DNA from: Epiperipatus broadwayi
Lineage: Eukaryota; Onychophora; Udeonychophora; Euonychophora; Peripatidae
Length of the DNA stretch: 64,000 nt
Direction of reading: 5' to 3'
Assembly: GCA_028023455.1 (NCBI GenBank)
Contig: JAQFVV010000030.1
Location: 7,396,501-7,460,500, forward strand
The position numbers and the translations under genes were made by a program. Of this stretch, positions 1-10,864 are shown one piece after another. Under the pieces are notes generated by a model. The model saw only the letters and a list, made by a program, of their open reading frames with translations. It made no database searches and was not told where the DNA came from. How positions within the stretch are numbered: the first letter of the stretch is position 1; each line of letters begins with the position of its first letter.

Positions 1-118
1 AAATTCCTTAAATTTGCAAAGCTTAAAACTAGATAGATGTATAAATAAAACTTAAAGACTAATTGCTAATATCAATTTTTCACTAATTATGCCATAAGGT
101 TTTTAAAAATATTATATA

Positions 119-215
119 CTGTAATGGAAAGGATCATGGTCTTGCATAACAGTAGACTTGATAGGCCATCAGAGTGGGTGAGCAAGAATATCTAGATTTT
201 CTAAATTTATAGACT
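119..215 (+). mobile_element. Truncated mariner-like MITE
   Basis: The sequence starts after TA with CTGTAATGGAAAGG and matches the left half of the complete copy at 488-651, including the AGACTTGATAGGCCATCAG block. The right half is missing. Confidence 0.5.
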
Positions 216-487
216 CATATCCAAACATATGTCCAAATACTCATTCCTTTTCTCAATCCTTGACTTCCAATAATCCCAGAATTCGAGCTTATGGAGAATA
301 TGCATAATATTATACTTCAGGAATATTAATATTACCACTTTTATTGTGTGAGCATGTGATAAACTGAAAACTGAGCAAAGAAAAAATTGTAACAAAAGAT
401 GTTTAGATTTCATTAATTTTGTTACTGAAATTATTGAATCGAAATATTAATATAAGATTCACTTGCCCCATGACTGGATGTGCCATA

Positions 488-651
488 TGTAATGGAAGAG
501 GTCCTGCCCTTGCATAATGGTAGACTTGATAGGCCATCAGAGTGGGTGAGCAATCATATCTAGATTTAGGAAACCTAGATATACTTTCTCACCCAATCTG
601 ATGGCATATCAAACATACTGCTATGCAAAGCCAGAAGCCATTCCGTTACAG
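488..651 (+). mobile_element. Palindromic MITE, Tc1/mariner-like, TA target site
   Basis: The left end (TGTAATGGAAGAGG, 488 onwards) and the right end (reverse complement of GCCATTCCGTTACAG, ending at 651) form terminal inverted repeats. TA dinucleotides flank both sides (486-487 and 652-653). The arms remain complementary over about 70 bp, so the element can fold back. There is no coding capacity. Confidence 0.55.
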
Positions 652-653
652 TA

Positions 654-2489
654 CATATATTTTAATAATGTTATGATCGGTGAAGTTTGTGATATTACTT
701 TAAAAAAAAAAAAAAGATTTTAAATAAAGTGTATTAAAAAAAAAAGCAAATTAAACATGTTTAGCAGAGAACATAGAATATACACATGTATAAAGAATGA
801 AAGAAATATATATACCTTATTAGTTATTTTTTAATATTGTCCAATAACAATTTTTGCTATTAACATGAAGTTTAAATTAAAGGGAAAAAAACATCACAGC
901 TTCAAGAGATTCTAATATATATATATAGTTTTTAAAAATTTCAAAAAATTGTGATAAATAAAATTTCCCTTATAACTTATTTTATTATGTCATGTTATAA
1001 AAACTATAAACTGCCAAATAATCAATTAGAATTAAATATAAAACAATTTTGGCTCTTGCTAAATATATACACAGTATATACATATATCATAGCATGGAAA
1101 TGCCCTCTATAATGCTCAGTACTTAATGTAATAACATGATTTTTATATATACCTATGTGAAGAATGTATGTATATATAGACTTGTATGGACATACATAGC
1201 ATTTACTTATATAATTAAAAATTTACTTTCAAGGGTATGATGGTGTTTTTGTTTTTTTTAATTTCAAAATATTACATTTCATTTTATCAAAAATTATGGC
1301 CATTAAAAAAACGAAATTCACTTAACGAATATTTATTTACAATTAATTTTAATCTTACAAATAATAATTAAAACAGACACTGCAATGATTGCAAAGAAGA
1401 AAAAAGTGAAGCAAAGTATTTAATAAACAATGTAAAGAACGCAAATAAAAAAATACCAAAAATATACATTAAAATAAATATGTAGTATCAATCGTTAGTG
1501 AAAAATAAGTCTAATTTTATCAGATTTACATAGATGTGCTAAAAAAATCAGATAAATGAATAAACGCCTGAATGTTTTATAATAATTTGCAAAAAATGAG
1601 GAAATACAAAACGTATATTTTTGATTATATAAGTAGCACCTTTTTTTTCCTCTTTAAAATTCTCTTTGCATTTTAGTGCAATAAATTATTTTTTATAAAA
1701 TGAATGAAGAGAAATAAATATCATGAGTGTAGACTTAGTCAAAACTTTGCTTAAAATTTATTATTATTTTTTAAATATTACTACTGATTTATTATTCACT
1801 AAAGATTCATTGTGTACACATCTTGTTATTACTTACATAGCAGAAAATATATTATTTTATTTTTAGTTTTAATAAAAAATAATAAATTATTTTGATAGTA
1901 CAAAAAAGAAAACACACACATATAAAAAGAAAATAGAAATTACTTTTAATACAATATTTACATAGTTTTACATTCTCAAAATAAATTGAAAGCTTATTTT
2001 CAAATATTTTTAAGAGCAGCAACAAATTAAAAAATTAATAAAACAAAAACAATCGAAAATATAATTAACTAATATTTCCCTAGATGGGGCGACGATACGA
2101 TTTAGGTATGATATTGTTGGAAGATAGTTTTCTTTTTGTAAAAAAAAAAACTGTTATCAAATTATTGCACTGACGGTGTTTTTTTTTTCAATAATTAATT
2201 CTTTCAATAAAATTAAATTTAAAAATTATGCCATTACAAAAAAATATACATTAAATTAAAAAAAAAATTAAAAACATTTTATTCTTAAAAATAGATAATT
2301 TGTTCATTTGTATTATTATTTAGACAAGAGCGAATGCAAATCAAATAAAATTAAATTTCCTTCATTAAAAATATGCGTATCAGAAATAAAACCGATTTTA
2401 AAAATAATTTTAATCTAAAAGAAATAAACTACAACGAAACTGCACTCAAATCATTACCAAAAATTTAAACCAATAAAGTATTAAAAAAA
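654..2489. other. AT-rich 3' flank of the CUB-LDLa gene
   Basis: This stretch holds A and T homopolymers, short AT repeats and no supportable gene. It includes the probable 3' UTR and polyadenylation region of the minus-strand gene (AATAAA at 2283-2278). Confidence 0.5.
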
Positions 2490-2504
2490 AGAAATTGTTG
2501 TTTT

Positions 2505-2609
2505 TTCATATGCCATAGCTTCGGCCGGGAGGCGAACCCACAACCATCTGCAACCAACTACTTGCTTGCAAGGCGGCTGCGATGACCTCTCGGCTAACAA
2601 CGCTTGACA
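2505..2609 (-). mobile_element. tRNA-derived SINE (copy S1)
   Basis: On the minus strand it starts GCGTTGTTAGCCGAGAGGTC (A-box region), then GCCTTGCAAGC (anticodon-arm remnant), and has GGGTTCGCCTCCC (B box) before GGCCGAAGCTATG. It is flanked by 15-bp near-identical target duplications at 2490-2504 and 2616-2630 (one mismatch). The duplication on the gene side contains the stop codon of the CUB-LDLa gene. Confidence 0.8.
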
Positions 2610-2620
2610 AAAAGAAGAAA

Positions 2621-2769
2621 TTATTGTTTTGGATAATAATAAATTTGCTCTCTATTTACATCGTACATAACTGTTCTTTGTTGTGGATAAGGACCACCTG
2701 GATACGGCGGAGGATTTTCTGGTTGGTATGTGTAGGCATTTGGTGGAATATATGGATACCCTGGTTGCC
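2621..2769 (-). CDS. Last exon of CUB-LDLa transmembrane protein gene: Pro/Tyr-rich cytoplasmic tail
   Basis: This exon encodes the C-terminal end of the minus-strand membrane protein. The acceptor is TTTCAG at 2775-2770. The exon starts in phase 1, so its first two bases complete an AGG codon with the last base of the exon at 10352. The residues run RQPGYPYIPPNAYTYQPENP and continue with PPPYPGGPYP and a final REQIYYYPKQ before TAA at 2623-2621. The segment has no hydrophobic stretch, so it fits a cytoplasmic tail. PPPY is the classical ligand type for WW domains such as those of Nedd4-family ubiquitin ligases, so regulated turnover is a reasonable inference. A SINE is inserted immediately after the stop codon, and the stop lies inside its target-site duplication. 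The nearest AATAAA on this strand is at 2283-2278. The open frame extends upstream of the acceptor only as intron read-through. Confidence 0.85.
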
Positions 2770-3659
2770 CTGAAATAGAAACAAAATATTTATATATATA
2801 CACACACACATATATCTATCTATCTTAAAAAAAACAATCTGTTTTACATCTCTATATTTAAATCCTTCAGTTACACTATTAAATATTTACTTTTAAAGAT
2901 TTATTTGATTCATTGTATGATTAATCGCTTGGGTTCATGTGATGTTTAAGCACTTCTAAAGGCAGATTAGACATAATAGTTCATTTAAATAACTAGAGTG
3001 GGTATGTTTTTAATTTGCAGTACTCAACTCTGACCACACAACTCTAATAATTAAACATAGAATTTATATTTTTGACATTTTTAAAATTATACTGTTTCAA
3101 CTAGAATGCAAAAATCCACTTCGGTTATATCTTATCTCTTATAATTTTAGTCAGAATTTTCAGTTAAAATAACTAAAAAATGCAGTGATAATTACAAATT
3201 GAAATAAAACAAAGCTTTATCCACAGCTGAATTTTATTCCCCTCCCTGAAACAAATTAATTTTAAAACACTATTGTCTAAAATTGAAATAAGTAAATAAA
3301 ATGCATTTTTATTTTCTGTGAATTTCGAAAGTTTTTTGACACATTCTTTTCCAAAATATTAAATATAAGATCTTTTTTTTTTTGACAAAAAAGAGGAAAG
3401 AGTGAATGGAGGAGTGAGAAAGATGATAGTATAATAAATATTTAAGATTGGAGTTTTCTAATGCCTTCTTGCAATATTTATCAATCATTAGCAGCCAAAA
3501 CCGCATTATTAAGGAATTCTATATATATATATATGTACATACACTTATTAACATTTGTGTAGCGAAACATATTAATGTCTCTGTATATAAATAAATCATA
3601 AAAAAATATCTTTGAGATTAATAAAATGATGAGAGAATTTGTGAAAACGTTATTCTGAA

Positions 3660-3990
3660 ATATGAATTTTTTTCTACAGTACGGGCTTTTTCATACGTGC
3701 ACTTCTATATGTAATATATAGAGGGTTTGAACTCAGACTTTCACACGACCTTCAACTATCCACGCTATCTCATACTGCTGATATACTTGATCACACACGT
3801 CGAAAAGATAAATAATCACCAATACACGTATTTCGTGCTAAACCAGCACTCATCAGTTGGTCCAGATTATCATCTCCACACACATATATACAACCAAAGC
3901 TCAGCTTATATTAAGATAGCCAATCTTCATATTTTAATGGACAGGCTTCAAAACACTCCACCTCACAACGTAGTTTATAAATTCTCAGTG
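3660..3990 (-). mobile_element. A-family hammerhead element fragment (copy A1)
   Basis: This copy belongs to a family recognised by GTTTGAACTCAGACTTTC and TATCTCATACTGCTGAT. It also occurs at 20.75, 25.75 and 58.0 kb. It contains a minus-strand hammerhead-like core (see 3819-3861). The remainder, with TTAATGGACAGGCTTCAA near 3937, is shared with the 26-kb copy. The plus-strand open frame across it is not coding. Confidence 0.6.
3819..3861 (-). ncRNA. Hammerhead ribozyme-like motif (A1)
   Basis: Minus strand: helix I CCAA/TTGG (extendable by one A-U pair), core CTGATGA (3856-3850), helix II GTGCT-GGTTT-AGCAC (five pairs, 3849-3835), GAAA (3834-3831), then TACGTGTA before TTGG. The predicted site is after GUA. 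Helix III is nearly self-complementary, so it could form between two RNAs as a dimer rather than as a hairpin. Confidence 0.6.
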
Positions 3991-5149
3991 AAAAAAGTCA
4001 AATGCAAAATGCATTAAAAATTATTTTTATTGCTTAACTCTAAAAATCTCATAACTACAAACAACTTTATACATATATTGTGACTATAGATCTCATTGAG
4101 TTAATATATTTTAATTAAAAAATAGGTTTATCTGTAAGCCGGGGTTTTACTTTGACTAATATATAAGTCGGCATCATAATGGTAAAAGATTATACTTTAC
4201 ACATAGAGTCTATGTCTCCTGACAATAGAGAATTTTAAGCTTAAGTATATGCTGCTTAATTTAAATATAGTAAAAAAAAAGGGAAAGAGACAGTATAAAA
4301 AAACAACATAATTCTATGATTTTGAAAAAAAATATGAAAATAATATTAAACAATATTTATATAACAATTCAGTAAAAACAATCTAAAAATATTAAATTCA
4401 AATATGACCTATTATCTTGTACTGATTTAGAGTTATTAAGTCAATATGTGTGCTAAACATTAAAATATATATCTTTAAAAATAAAAATAAACAAGATAAT
4501 TTATAAATACTTTGTTAATTAGAAAATTAGTTTAGAAAGCCTTAACTTGTTTATAAAATAATGAAAGACTAAAAAAAGAAGTGGATATGCTTGGAAAAGT
4601 GATACTATTTTGATGGAATACTATAATTAATATGTAAAAGCTTGGTTGATGATGGTAAGGAAGTTCTATTAGGTATAGCACTGAAGTAAAATCATTCTGT
4701 AGAAGAGACACTATTAACAATCAAGGATCAACTAAAATTGGAAATATAGCTAGAAATTAGTTTTTGTATTAGTATTCAGCTTCCATGCATACAATGACTT
4801 CAATACTAGAAAATGGTGATTTTCTATGAATAGGGTGCTAAATTTCTTGCTTGAGCAATATATCAGTTTTCTAAATATATGATTAGATTGTTAGTCAACA
4901 TGATGAAAACTGATTTAACCTCATAGACATCTTTCAATATAAATAACTGCTGTATTAAAAACTGGCTTGTGCCTGAATATAAAACAGCCAGATCTTTAAT
5001 GATATACTATCAGACTTTGGAATAAAAAAAGAGAAAATTTAACAGAAAAATAAAACACCCATGAAAGCAAGAATGATCTACTCAAAACAGCAGAAAAACC
5101 CGTGGTAAATATGATTGATAGTAAATTAAAGAAGAGCAAAATTCAGCTA

Positions 5150-5270
5150 TATAGATCTACTTATAAATATATCATTAAAAACCAGTCAACACTCAGACAA
5201 TCTCAATATCAATAACAAAAAACAACTTCAAATTGCTGTCAAGGCAACCTCCTTTTAATAATAAAGGTGG
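5150..5270 (-). repeat. Dispersed repeat L (copy 1)
   Basis: This is the reverse complement of the segment at 17760-17880, sharing GTTGCCTTGACA and GTGTTGACTGG-type blocks. A related stretch lies near 58920-59000. The function is unknown. Confidence 0.4.
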
Positions 5271-6074
5271 AATCCCTATATGTGTGTGCACATCTTGATT
5301 AAACCTGATGTGATTAGTTTAATTATATAATAATTTCCACAAATTTGTGGCCTTCTATTGTAATTTTATTTTAAAATAATTATATCCTTGAGTAAAAAAT
5401 TAATATTTGAATGCCTTTGTTGACATATATATATAAACATTATTTATTTTCAAAAAGAAAGTTTTCTTTTTTCTCTTTGAGAGTATTTTGTCTACAGTCT
5501 CGCCCCCCCCCCCCACACACTTAATTTCTATACTTATATGAATTTCTATACTATGCAAAAATACTACTACCTTACAGAATAAGAACTTCATTATTCCTAT
5601 AAGAAAATTACAACGCATTAATTTAGAATGCAAGAAAAGTGTTTTAGAAATTATTAAAATAAAAATGTTTATATTTAATTAATTACACTAAAAATATAGT
5701 TGTTGTATAGACGTATGGTAATTCTTTTGTCATATATATGTCTATGATTTCATATTACATTTAAACACTATATTTGTGCGTTTTATTTTCCACTAAAATA
5801 TTAATGAAAATTGGGCGCATTCTTTATTCACCCATCTATTTTAAGAACTATGTTCTATATGATGTGTTTAAGTCATGGTTTGCAAACAGAATAAATTCAG
5901 ATTATCAGGATTAAGTATGTAAGATAGTTCAGATAATAGTATTAAAACAGTAAAAATGTAAATTAGACTATTAAATAATAAATAATTAGATATTCACTTC
6001 TTAATTTTTATAAGACTAATAATTAATAGAAATCTTTATGGGAAATATTTAGAGAAGTATACTAGGAATAATTA

Positions 6075-6307
6075 TTAAATCTGGACATATTTCTAGAAGA
6101 GATGATAATAGATGGACAATTGAAATCTTAAACTGGATTCTAAGAGAGTGTAAAAGACCCAAAAAGAGACCCCATGTGAGATGGATGGTGAAATAAGAAA
6201 GTTTGCAGGGGTGATGTGGAGAAGAGAAGCTAAAGATCAGAGAAGATGGTTTGAACTTAGAGAGACCTTCATTCTGCAGTGGATTGATAATGGTTGATGA
6301 TGATGAT
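6075..6307 (+). pseudogene. RTE-like LINE 3' tail (copy 1)
   Basis: This is a short 3' piece of the LINE seen better at 21.2 and 29.9 kb. Residues such as DDNRWTIEILNWI and the RWM block can be read, with a one-base deletion after GATGGATGG that breaks the frame. It ends in GATAATGGTTGATGATGATG, the simple-repeat 3' end typical of this family. Confidence 0.7.
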
Positions 6308-6827
6308 ATTAGGGATAATTATTATATCCTAATATATTCATGTTAAATTATTGCACATCAATGTGTGGCTATAGATAAAGAATTAAGTCTGCTGATCATT
6401 ACTAATCATGTTTGCTTCAAATTTAATTTCACCATCATAGTTTTATTTCTATTTCTTTGGTACCTGTGTTCCAGATATAAAAGTATAAAAAGGCATGTAA
6501 TGCTTATTTTCTCTCATCAATCAACACAAATCCTAGTAGCATTACTTATACAATGATTAATATGAAGTATAGTCAACATCTTAGTTCCTATCATATCATT
6601 ATTATTATTAACTACCATTTGTTATATATTAGTGTTTCATTACATTTCCTCTTTATGTATCCAGATGTCCCATCCATTACATATATACCTACAATAGCTA
6701 TCAATCAAATAATCAACATTAATATCTATACAATCATAAAGAGAAATATTAATAAAGTTTAAATCCGCATGAAAATAAATATTGTATAGTGCTTGTACAT
6801 GGACGTTTGTAAGCATATGTAGAACAA

Positions 6828-7064
6828 TAAATATCACATGATCACTATTTCTTATGCTTGCTTATAACTGTTATTAAAACAAGCAAAACTCTCTATACGT
6901 ATTGCCACTCAGTTCAAGCCAGAGTAATCAATAGATGCCAGAAAGCTTGTGCATAAAGTTCCCATCTAGTGCCGGATTTTATGCACAAGCTTTAAACAAT
7001 CCATTGATTACTTTGGCTTGCACTGAGTAGAAATATGTATAGAGAGTTTTGCCTGTTTTAATAA
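6828..7064. mobile_element. D-family fold-back element (D1)
   Basis: Two copies of the D sequence (GCAAAACTCTCTATACGTAT and GAGTTTTGCCTGTTTTAATA in inverted order) form a hairpin. A perfect 14-bp target duplication CATATGTAGAACAA lies at 6814-6827 and 7065-7078. The centre lacks the hammerhead segment of the longer copies. Confidence 0.75.
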
Positions 7065-7580
7065 CATATGTAGAACAAATATCAAATTATAAAAAAAAAA
7101 CATGTTGATTCTGATTAGATTAGTAGAAATTCAAAGCCTAAAAAAATTAATTGAAAGAGAAAATAAATGAACAAACATAAAACGTAAAAGCAAAAATATG
7201 TATTCAACGTAAAACATTCAATTATTCGATATAAGATCACATGTTAGATCTTCTTGTTACATTCTATGTATCCAATAAATTTGAACTTTTTAATTTTGTA
7301 ATTAAGTATTAATTTCATAAATACAAAATTTAAAAAGAAAATCTTTAAATTTTAAATTAAGGACATTACCTTAATTTAAAATTTAAAAAAATTTTTTTAA
7401 AAATTCTTATGGAACATGGAGTCCAACTTGTATTCTAATTTATTTTTATTTTCATTATTTCTAAATCAGTGATCTCCAAAAAAAATATTCAAGATTTAAA
7501 AATTAGATTATCTTCCATTAAACACACTACTTATTAATATATGTTATATATAGAGCTCGCAAATAAGCTCTTAACCCCAA

Positions 7581-7617
7581 TCCCAGACTGGTTTCTGCTA
7601 CTGGCTTCCTCAGTGAG
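7581..7617 (-). ncRNA. Hammerhead-like motif (E1, sense to the host gene)
   Basis: Minus strand: CTCA then CTGAGGA (7613-7607), AGCCAGTAGCA, GAAA, CCAG, then GTC followed by TGGGA. Helix I pairs CTCA with TGGG (one wobble). The bases closing helix II are A and A instead of G-C, so activity is doubtful. A tandem copy lies at 7637-7673 with CTAAGGA. Confidence 0.4.
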
Positions 7618-7685
7618 GTGCTGGATATTATCCCCAACCCCAAACCAGTTTCTGCTACTGGCTTCCTTAGTGAGATCCTAGCACC

Positions 7686-7718
7686 ACACTGAGGAAGCCA
7701 GTAGCAGAAACCGGTCTG
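7686..7718 (+). ncRNA. Hammerhead-like motif (E3)
   Basis: Plus strand: CACTGAGGAAGCCAGTAGCA, then GAAACCGGTCTGAA. It has the same A/A closing mismatch in helix II as the other E copies, and helix I is poor on the 3' side. Confidence 0.35.
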
Positions 7719-7843
7719 AAGATATTCTGCCAAGCTTGTTAAGAGCTTCTTTGCGAGTTCTATATACAACATTTGTAATACAAGCTTATTAAAATAGGTC
7801 ATATGACATATGACTTGATTTCTTTGTAATTTTATTAATATAT

Positions 7844-8819
7844 ATATTTAATAAAGAATCTATAAGTTACATATTCAAAGTGAGATGATAATCATCAATT
7901 ATATCTTTACCCAGAACAGCGAGTTTAATTGATCCCCTAAAATGTTTCATAAATCAATAAATGATGCATAAAAAATAACAATTATAATGAAATTGTATGG
8001 GAAAAATTCCATATTTTAGCCTAAATTCAAAAATATATAAAAATCCAATTAAGAAAAAAAAGCTTGAATTTGAAAAAAAAAACATGTTAACGAATAAACC
8101 TTTATTAAGCATATAAAAAGTGTGAATCTATGGATAAATACACGGTATAAAAACATTTCAGTAACTCTATATATATATATTTAAAACATTATAATTTCTT
8201 TATTGACTTCCCATAATTTTGCTTTTTACATATCAAAAATGATATTTCCTGAATCATGATTGTTAAATTAAAATAAAGCATGTAGGCAAAAAAACTAACG
8301 TAACATGTACATTTTAAAATTTATACTTTGTGAACTATATATTGTATTATCAAAGTTTTTAATTTTTGTAGTATTTATAATAATACTGATTTTTTTTTTA
8401 GCAATGTCAATTTTTTTTTTTAAAAAAAAAGTTTGCAAAATTAGTTTATAATCTGAGTTGTATACTTATTTACATAAAATTATTTTATATAAATGCAACC
8501 GAAATTAAATAAAAATTAGAAAAAGAAATACAATGTACAGTTGAATGCTATAGTTTTAATAATGTAAATAATTAAATCATTTTTGTTTTTGCCGATACTG
8601 TAGTTTTTTATGTTTATGATAAAAGCTGTCGCTATCTTAAATATGTTAGAAACAAATTATGAGATTATTGATTTCAAATTGAGCAAATAAATGATCCTTT
8701 TACTTTAATGTTTAATAATCATTGATCACATAAGATTGATTATTAATGCCACAATACACAAAATCATTTTTTTCTTTTTTACCTCTTTTAAAATAACTTA
8801 CATTTATGATGACTTAATT
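7844..8819. other. AT-rich intronic stretch
   Basis: Nothing is recognised here beyond A/T homopolymers. Confidence 0.5.
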
Positions 8820-9077
8820 TTACAATTAAGATAAGTCATGTGACATCTGACTTTTTATTATTACTATTATTATTTTGCTGTTGGAGCTTTGGCTAAATTA
8901 AATGGCTAAGCCTATTAATATATGGAGTATCTGAATTAAGTTCAGGCCCATATAATTTTTTCAGTTGGAGAGCTGACTTTAAAGACATGCAGATGTCTAA
9001 AGGTTTAGATCTTCTTGAGAATTATCTTTTAGATAAATGCTTAACTTGAGTTGGTTTTTTGAATCTAATGTCCCAAC

Positions 9078-9118
9078 TCCTCACTGAAGAGACCCATAGG
9101 TCGAAACCGGTCTGGGGA
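9078..9118 (+). ncRNA. Hammerhead ribozyme, apparently intact (F1)
   Basis: Helix I is TCCTCA (9078-9083) with TGGGGA (9113-9118), six pairs including one G-U. The core CTGAAGA is at 9084-9090. Helix II is GACC/GGTC around CATA (9091-9102). GAAA is at 9103-9106. A CCGG loop closed by A-U forms a one-pair helix III. The site GUC is at 9110-9112, with cleavage predicted after 9112. All conserved core positions match. The very short helix III suggests dimeric action. Confidence 0.8.
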
Positions 9119-9503
9119 TGGGGACAATCTAAGATAAATATGATTTGAATGCCTTCTCTTGTAGTAGCATTTATCATAATAATAATAATAAAAAAGCTTG
9201 TTTAGAGTTATAGCATGCTCTTAAGTTTACATATTGGTAATTGCAAGCTATATATAAGTCATGTGACATCTGACTTTTTATTATTACTATTATTATTTTG
9301 CTGTTGGGGCTTTGGCTAAATTAAATGGCTAAGCCTATTAATATATGGAGTATCTGAATTAAGTTCAGGCCCATATAATTTTTTCAGTTGGAGAGCTGAC
9401 TCTAAAGACATGCAGATGTCTAAAGATTTAGATCTCCTTCTTGAGAATTATCTTTTAGATAAATGCTTAGCTTGAGTTGGTTTTTTGAATCTAATGTCCC
9501 AAC

Positions 9504-9544
9504 TCCTCACTGAAGAGGCCCATAGGTCAAAACCAGTCTGGGGA
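9504..9544 (+). ncRNA. Hammerhead motif with damaged core (F2)
   Basis: This is the same motif in the second F unit. Helix I, CTGAAGA, helix II (GGCC-CATA-GGTC) and GTC are kept, but GAAA has become AAAA, losing the catalytic G12. It is probably inactive. Confidence 0.7.
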
Positions 9545-10351
9545 TGGGGACAATCTAAGATAAAGATGATTTGAATGCCTTCTCTTGTAGTAGCATTTAT
9601 CATAATAATATAAAAATAAAAGCTTGTTTAGAGTTATAGCATGCTCTTAAGTTTACATATTGGTAATTGCAAGCTATATATAAGTCATGTGACATCTGAC
9701 TTTTTATTATTACAATTAAGATAATCATATTTTTAGCTGCAGGCAAAATAAGGTGATAAGAATATTTAATCCAAAACTGATCCTGAAATGGATTGAGTAA
9801 AATATACTTTATTTAATACATACATTTAAAAATTATTATTAATGTTCTTCATTACATATGTGATCATGGTATTAAATGAAAGGGACATTTTTTTTGCTTG
9901 TGTAGTTGTTAATAATGAAAATCTACTTTGGATGTGTCATAAATAAAACACTGATCATCTTGCAAAGATATTGGATAAAAATTAGGTAAGTAGAGTAATC
10001 ATATTTTAATTCTAGATTACAAACATATAAACTCAATTTCAGTAGTTTTACATTTAATCTTCATTTCAAATTAGTGAATTTTACACTCAGATTGATCATG
10101 ATTCTTTAATTGGAGTTATATTTTACTTTTATTTAAAAATATTTGCTGTTCACATGAAAAGCACTAAGAACCACAACAAACTATTTCAGATACATCTAAA
10201 TCTAATTTATCTGACAATTTTATTTTAAAGTATTAATATAAATGATAGAGTATTGGAATGAAAGAGCTGTTCTGAATCTAAACTTTAAAAGTATGAATAT
10301 CACATACCCCCCCTCCAAGCAAATTGTTTTATTTTATTAATATTTTCTTAC

Positions 10352-10567
10352 TTGGATAGGGCAAATTAGGCTGAACTGGAGCGGCTGTGGTTGTGCTGGA
10401 AGTCTGAACTGTAACATTGCCCATATTTCTCCGAGATGTACTTTTACGACACAGACATAATATAAAGCCAATAATACAGATAGAACATACAATAAAAATA
10501 CACACCATAATGACAATAAAAATACTGACACCTAAACCTAAAATCTTAAAGGTAGTACCATCAAAAT
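10352..10567 (-). CDS. Transmembrane exon of CUB-LDLa protein gene
   Basis: This 216-nt, phase 1-1 exon has an acceptor TTTTTTTTCAG ending at 10568 and a donor A|GTAAG at 10352/10351. It begins DFDGTTFKILGLGVSIFIVI (the D codon is split with the LDLa exon) and continues with a long hydrophobic run rich in I, V, C and F. That run ends at CLCRKSTSRR, a positively charged stop-transfer sequence, so the topology should be type I: extracellular CUB and LDLa, cytoplasmic C-terminus. The tail then runs GNVTVQTSSTTTAAPVQPNL and PYP. Membrane-proximal cysteines (CSIC, CLC) are possible palmitoylation sites (inference). It joins in frame to the tail exon at 2769 across a 7.6-kb intron full of repeats. 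The exon is clearly real: both borders match consensus and reading phase is kept on both sides. Confidence 0.88.
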
Positions 10568-10682
10568 CTGAAAAAAAATGAAAAGACAATATTAAGGCAA
10601 GCTTTAAAAATGTAAAAAAAATATATAAAAAATACAGAAAGCAAAAAATATTACTTAAATGACAAAATAATGCCAACTATAC

Positions 10683-10796
10683 CTCTACATCTGAGTTCAT
10701 CTGAATTATCTCCACAGTGATTAATTTTGTCACAAACTAAGTCATCATCAATACAATATTCAGAACTACAACGGAAGTCACATTTGGAAGCTAAGA
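10683..10796 (-). CDS. LDL-receptor class A domain exon
   Basis: This 114-nt symmetrical (phase 1-1) exon encodes one complete LDLa repeat. All six cysteines are present, in blocks KCDFRCSSEYC, IDDDLVCDKINHC and GDNSDELRC. The last block carries the D-x-SDE acidic motif that binds calcium in this family, and the CDxxxxCGD arrangement is typical. The spacing between cysteine 1 and 2 is short (three residues). The donor AGAG|GTATAG is at 10683/10682. There are two in-frame acceptor choices six bases apart: TTATTTTAG before 10796 (preferred, better pyrimidine tract) or TCTTAG before 10790. Phase 1-1 LDLa exons are the usual exon unit of this domain in animals. LDLa repeats bind protein or lipoprotein ligands outside the cell. 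The preceding CUB exon ends in phase 1, as needed. Confidence 0.9.
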
Positions 10797-10864
10797 CTAA
10801 AATAAATGATATATATATATTTTAAAAATTATTATTATTATATTATTTATACATATATACAATT

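Larger units (their letters stand above)
7543..7831. mobile_element. E-family element with three hammerhead-like motifs
   Basis: This inverted element is bounded by TTATTAATATAT at 7531-7542 and 7832-7843. It carries two tandem minus-strand motifs (7581-7617, 7637-7673) and one plus-strand motif (7686-7718), all of the form CTGAGGA-AGCCAGTAGCA-GAAACCRGTC. It ends with GTCATATGACATATGACTTG, similar to the CATGTGACAT block near the ends of the F and D families. Confidence 0.6.
8833..9709 (+). mobile_element. F-family tandem dimer, retrozyme-like, with hammerhead motifs
   Basis: Two nearly identical direct units (about 423 and 426 bp; starts at 8833 and 9256) are followed by a partial third start at 9682-9709. 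The block is flanked by a perfect 15-bp target duplication TTACAATTAAGATAA at 8820-8834 and 9710-9724. Each unit has a hammerhead motif in the same place and orientation. No protein is encoded. Tandem, non-coding, hammerhead-containing units with target duplications are the published hallmark of animal retrozymes and of Penelope pseudo-LTR dimers. Confidence 0.8.
2770..10351 (-). other. Last intron of the CUB-LDLa gene (7.6 kb)
   Basis: The intron runs from donor GTAAG at 10351 to acceptor TTTCAG at 2770. It contains an A-family fragment (3.66-3.99 kb), a dispersed repeat (5.15-5.27 kb), an RTE-like LINE tail (6.08-6.31 kb), hairpin element D1 (6828-7064), element E (7543-7831) and the F tandem dimer (8833-9709). 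No additional coding exon was recognised. The rest is AT-rich with homopolymer runs, including a C tract near 5502-5513. Confidence 0.6.

Noticed and set aside
3727-4017. Coding frame across the A1 element
   Set aside because: The same sequence occurs at several places as a non-coding repeat, and the frame is not conserved.
5502-5513. Poly(C) and other poly(G) tracts (20.80, 25.41, 29.10, 51.77, 55.99 kb) as regulatory elements
   Set aside because: They look like ordinary homopolymer expansions without conserved context.
8833-9709. CRISPR-like or satellite array
   Set aside because: Only two long units and a partial third, with flanking target duplication; there are no short regularly spaced repeats.
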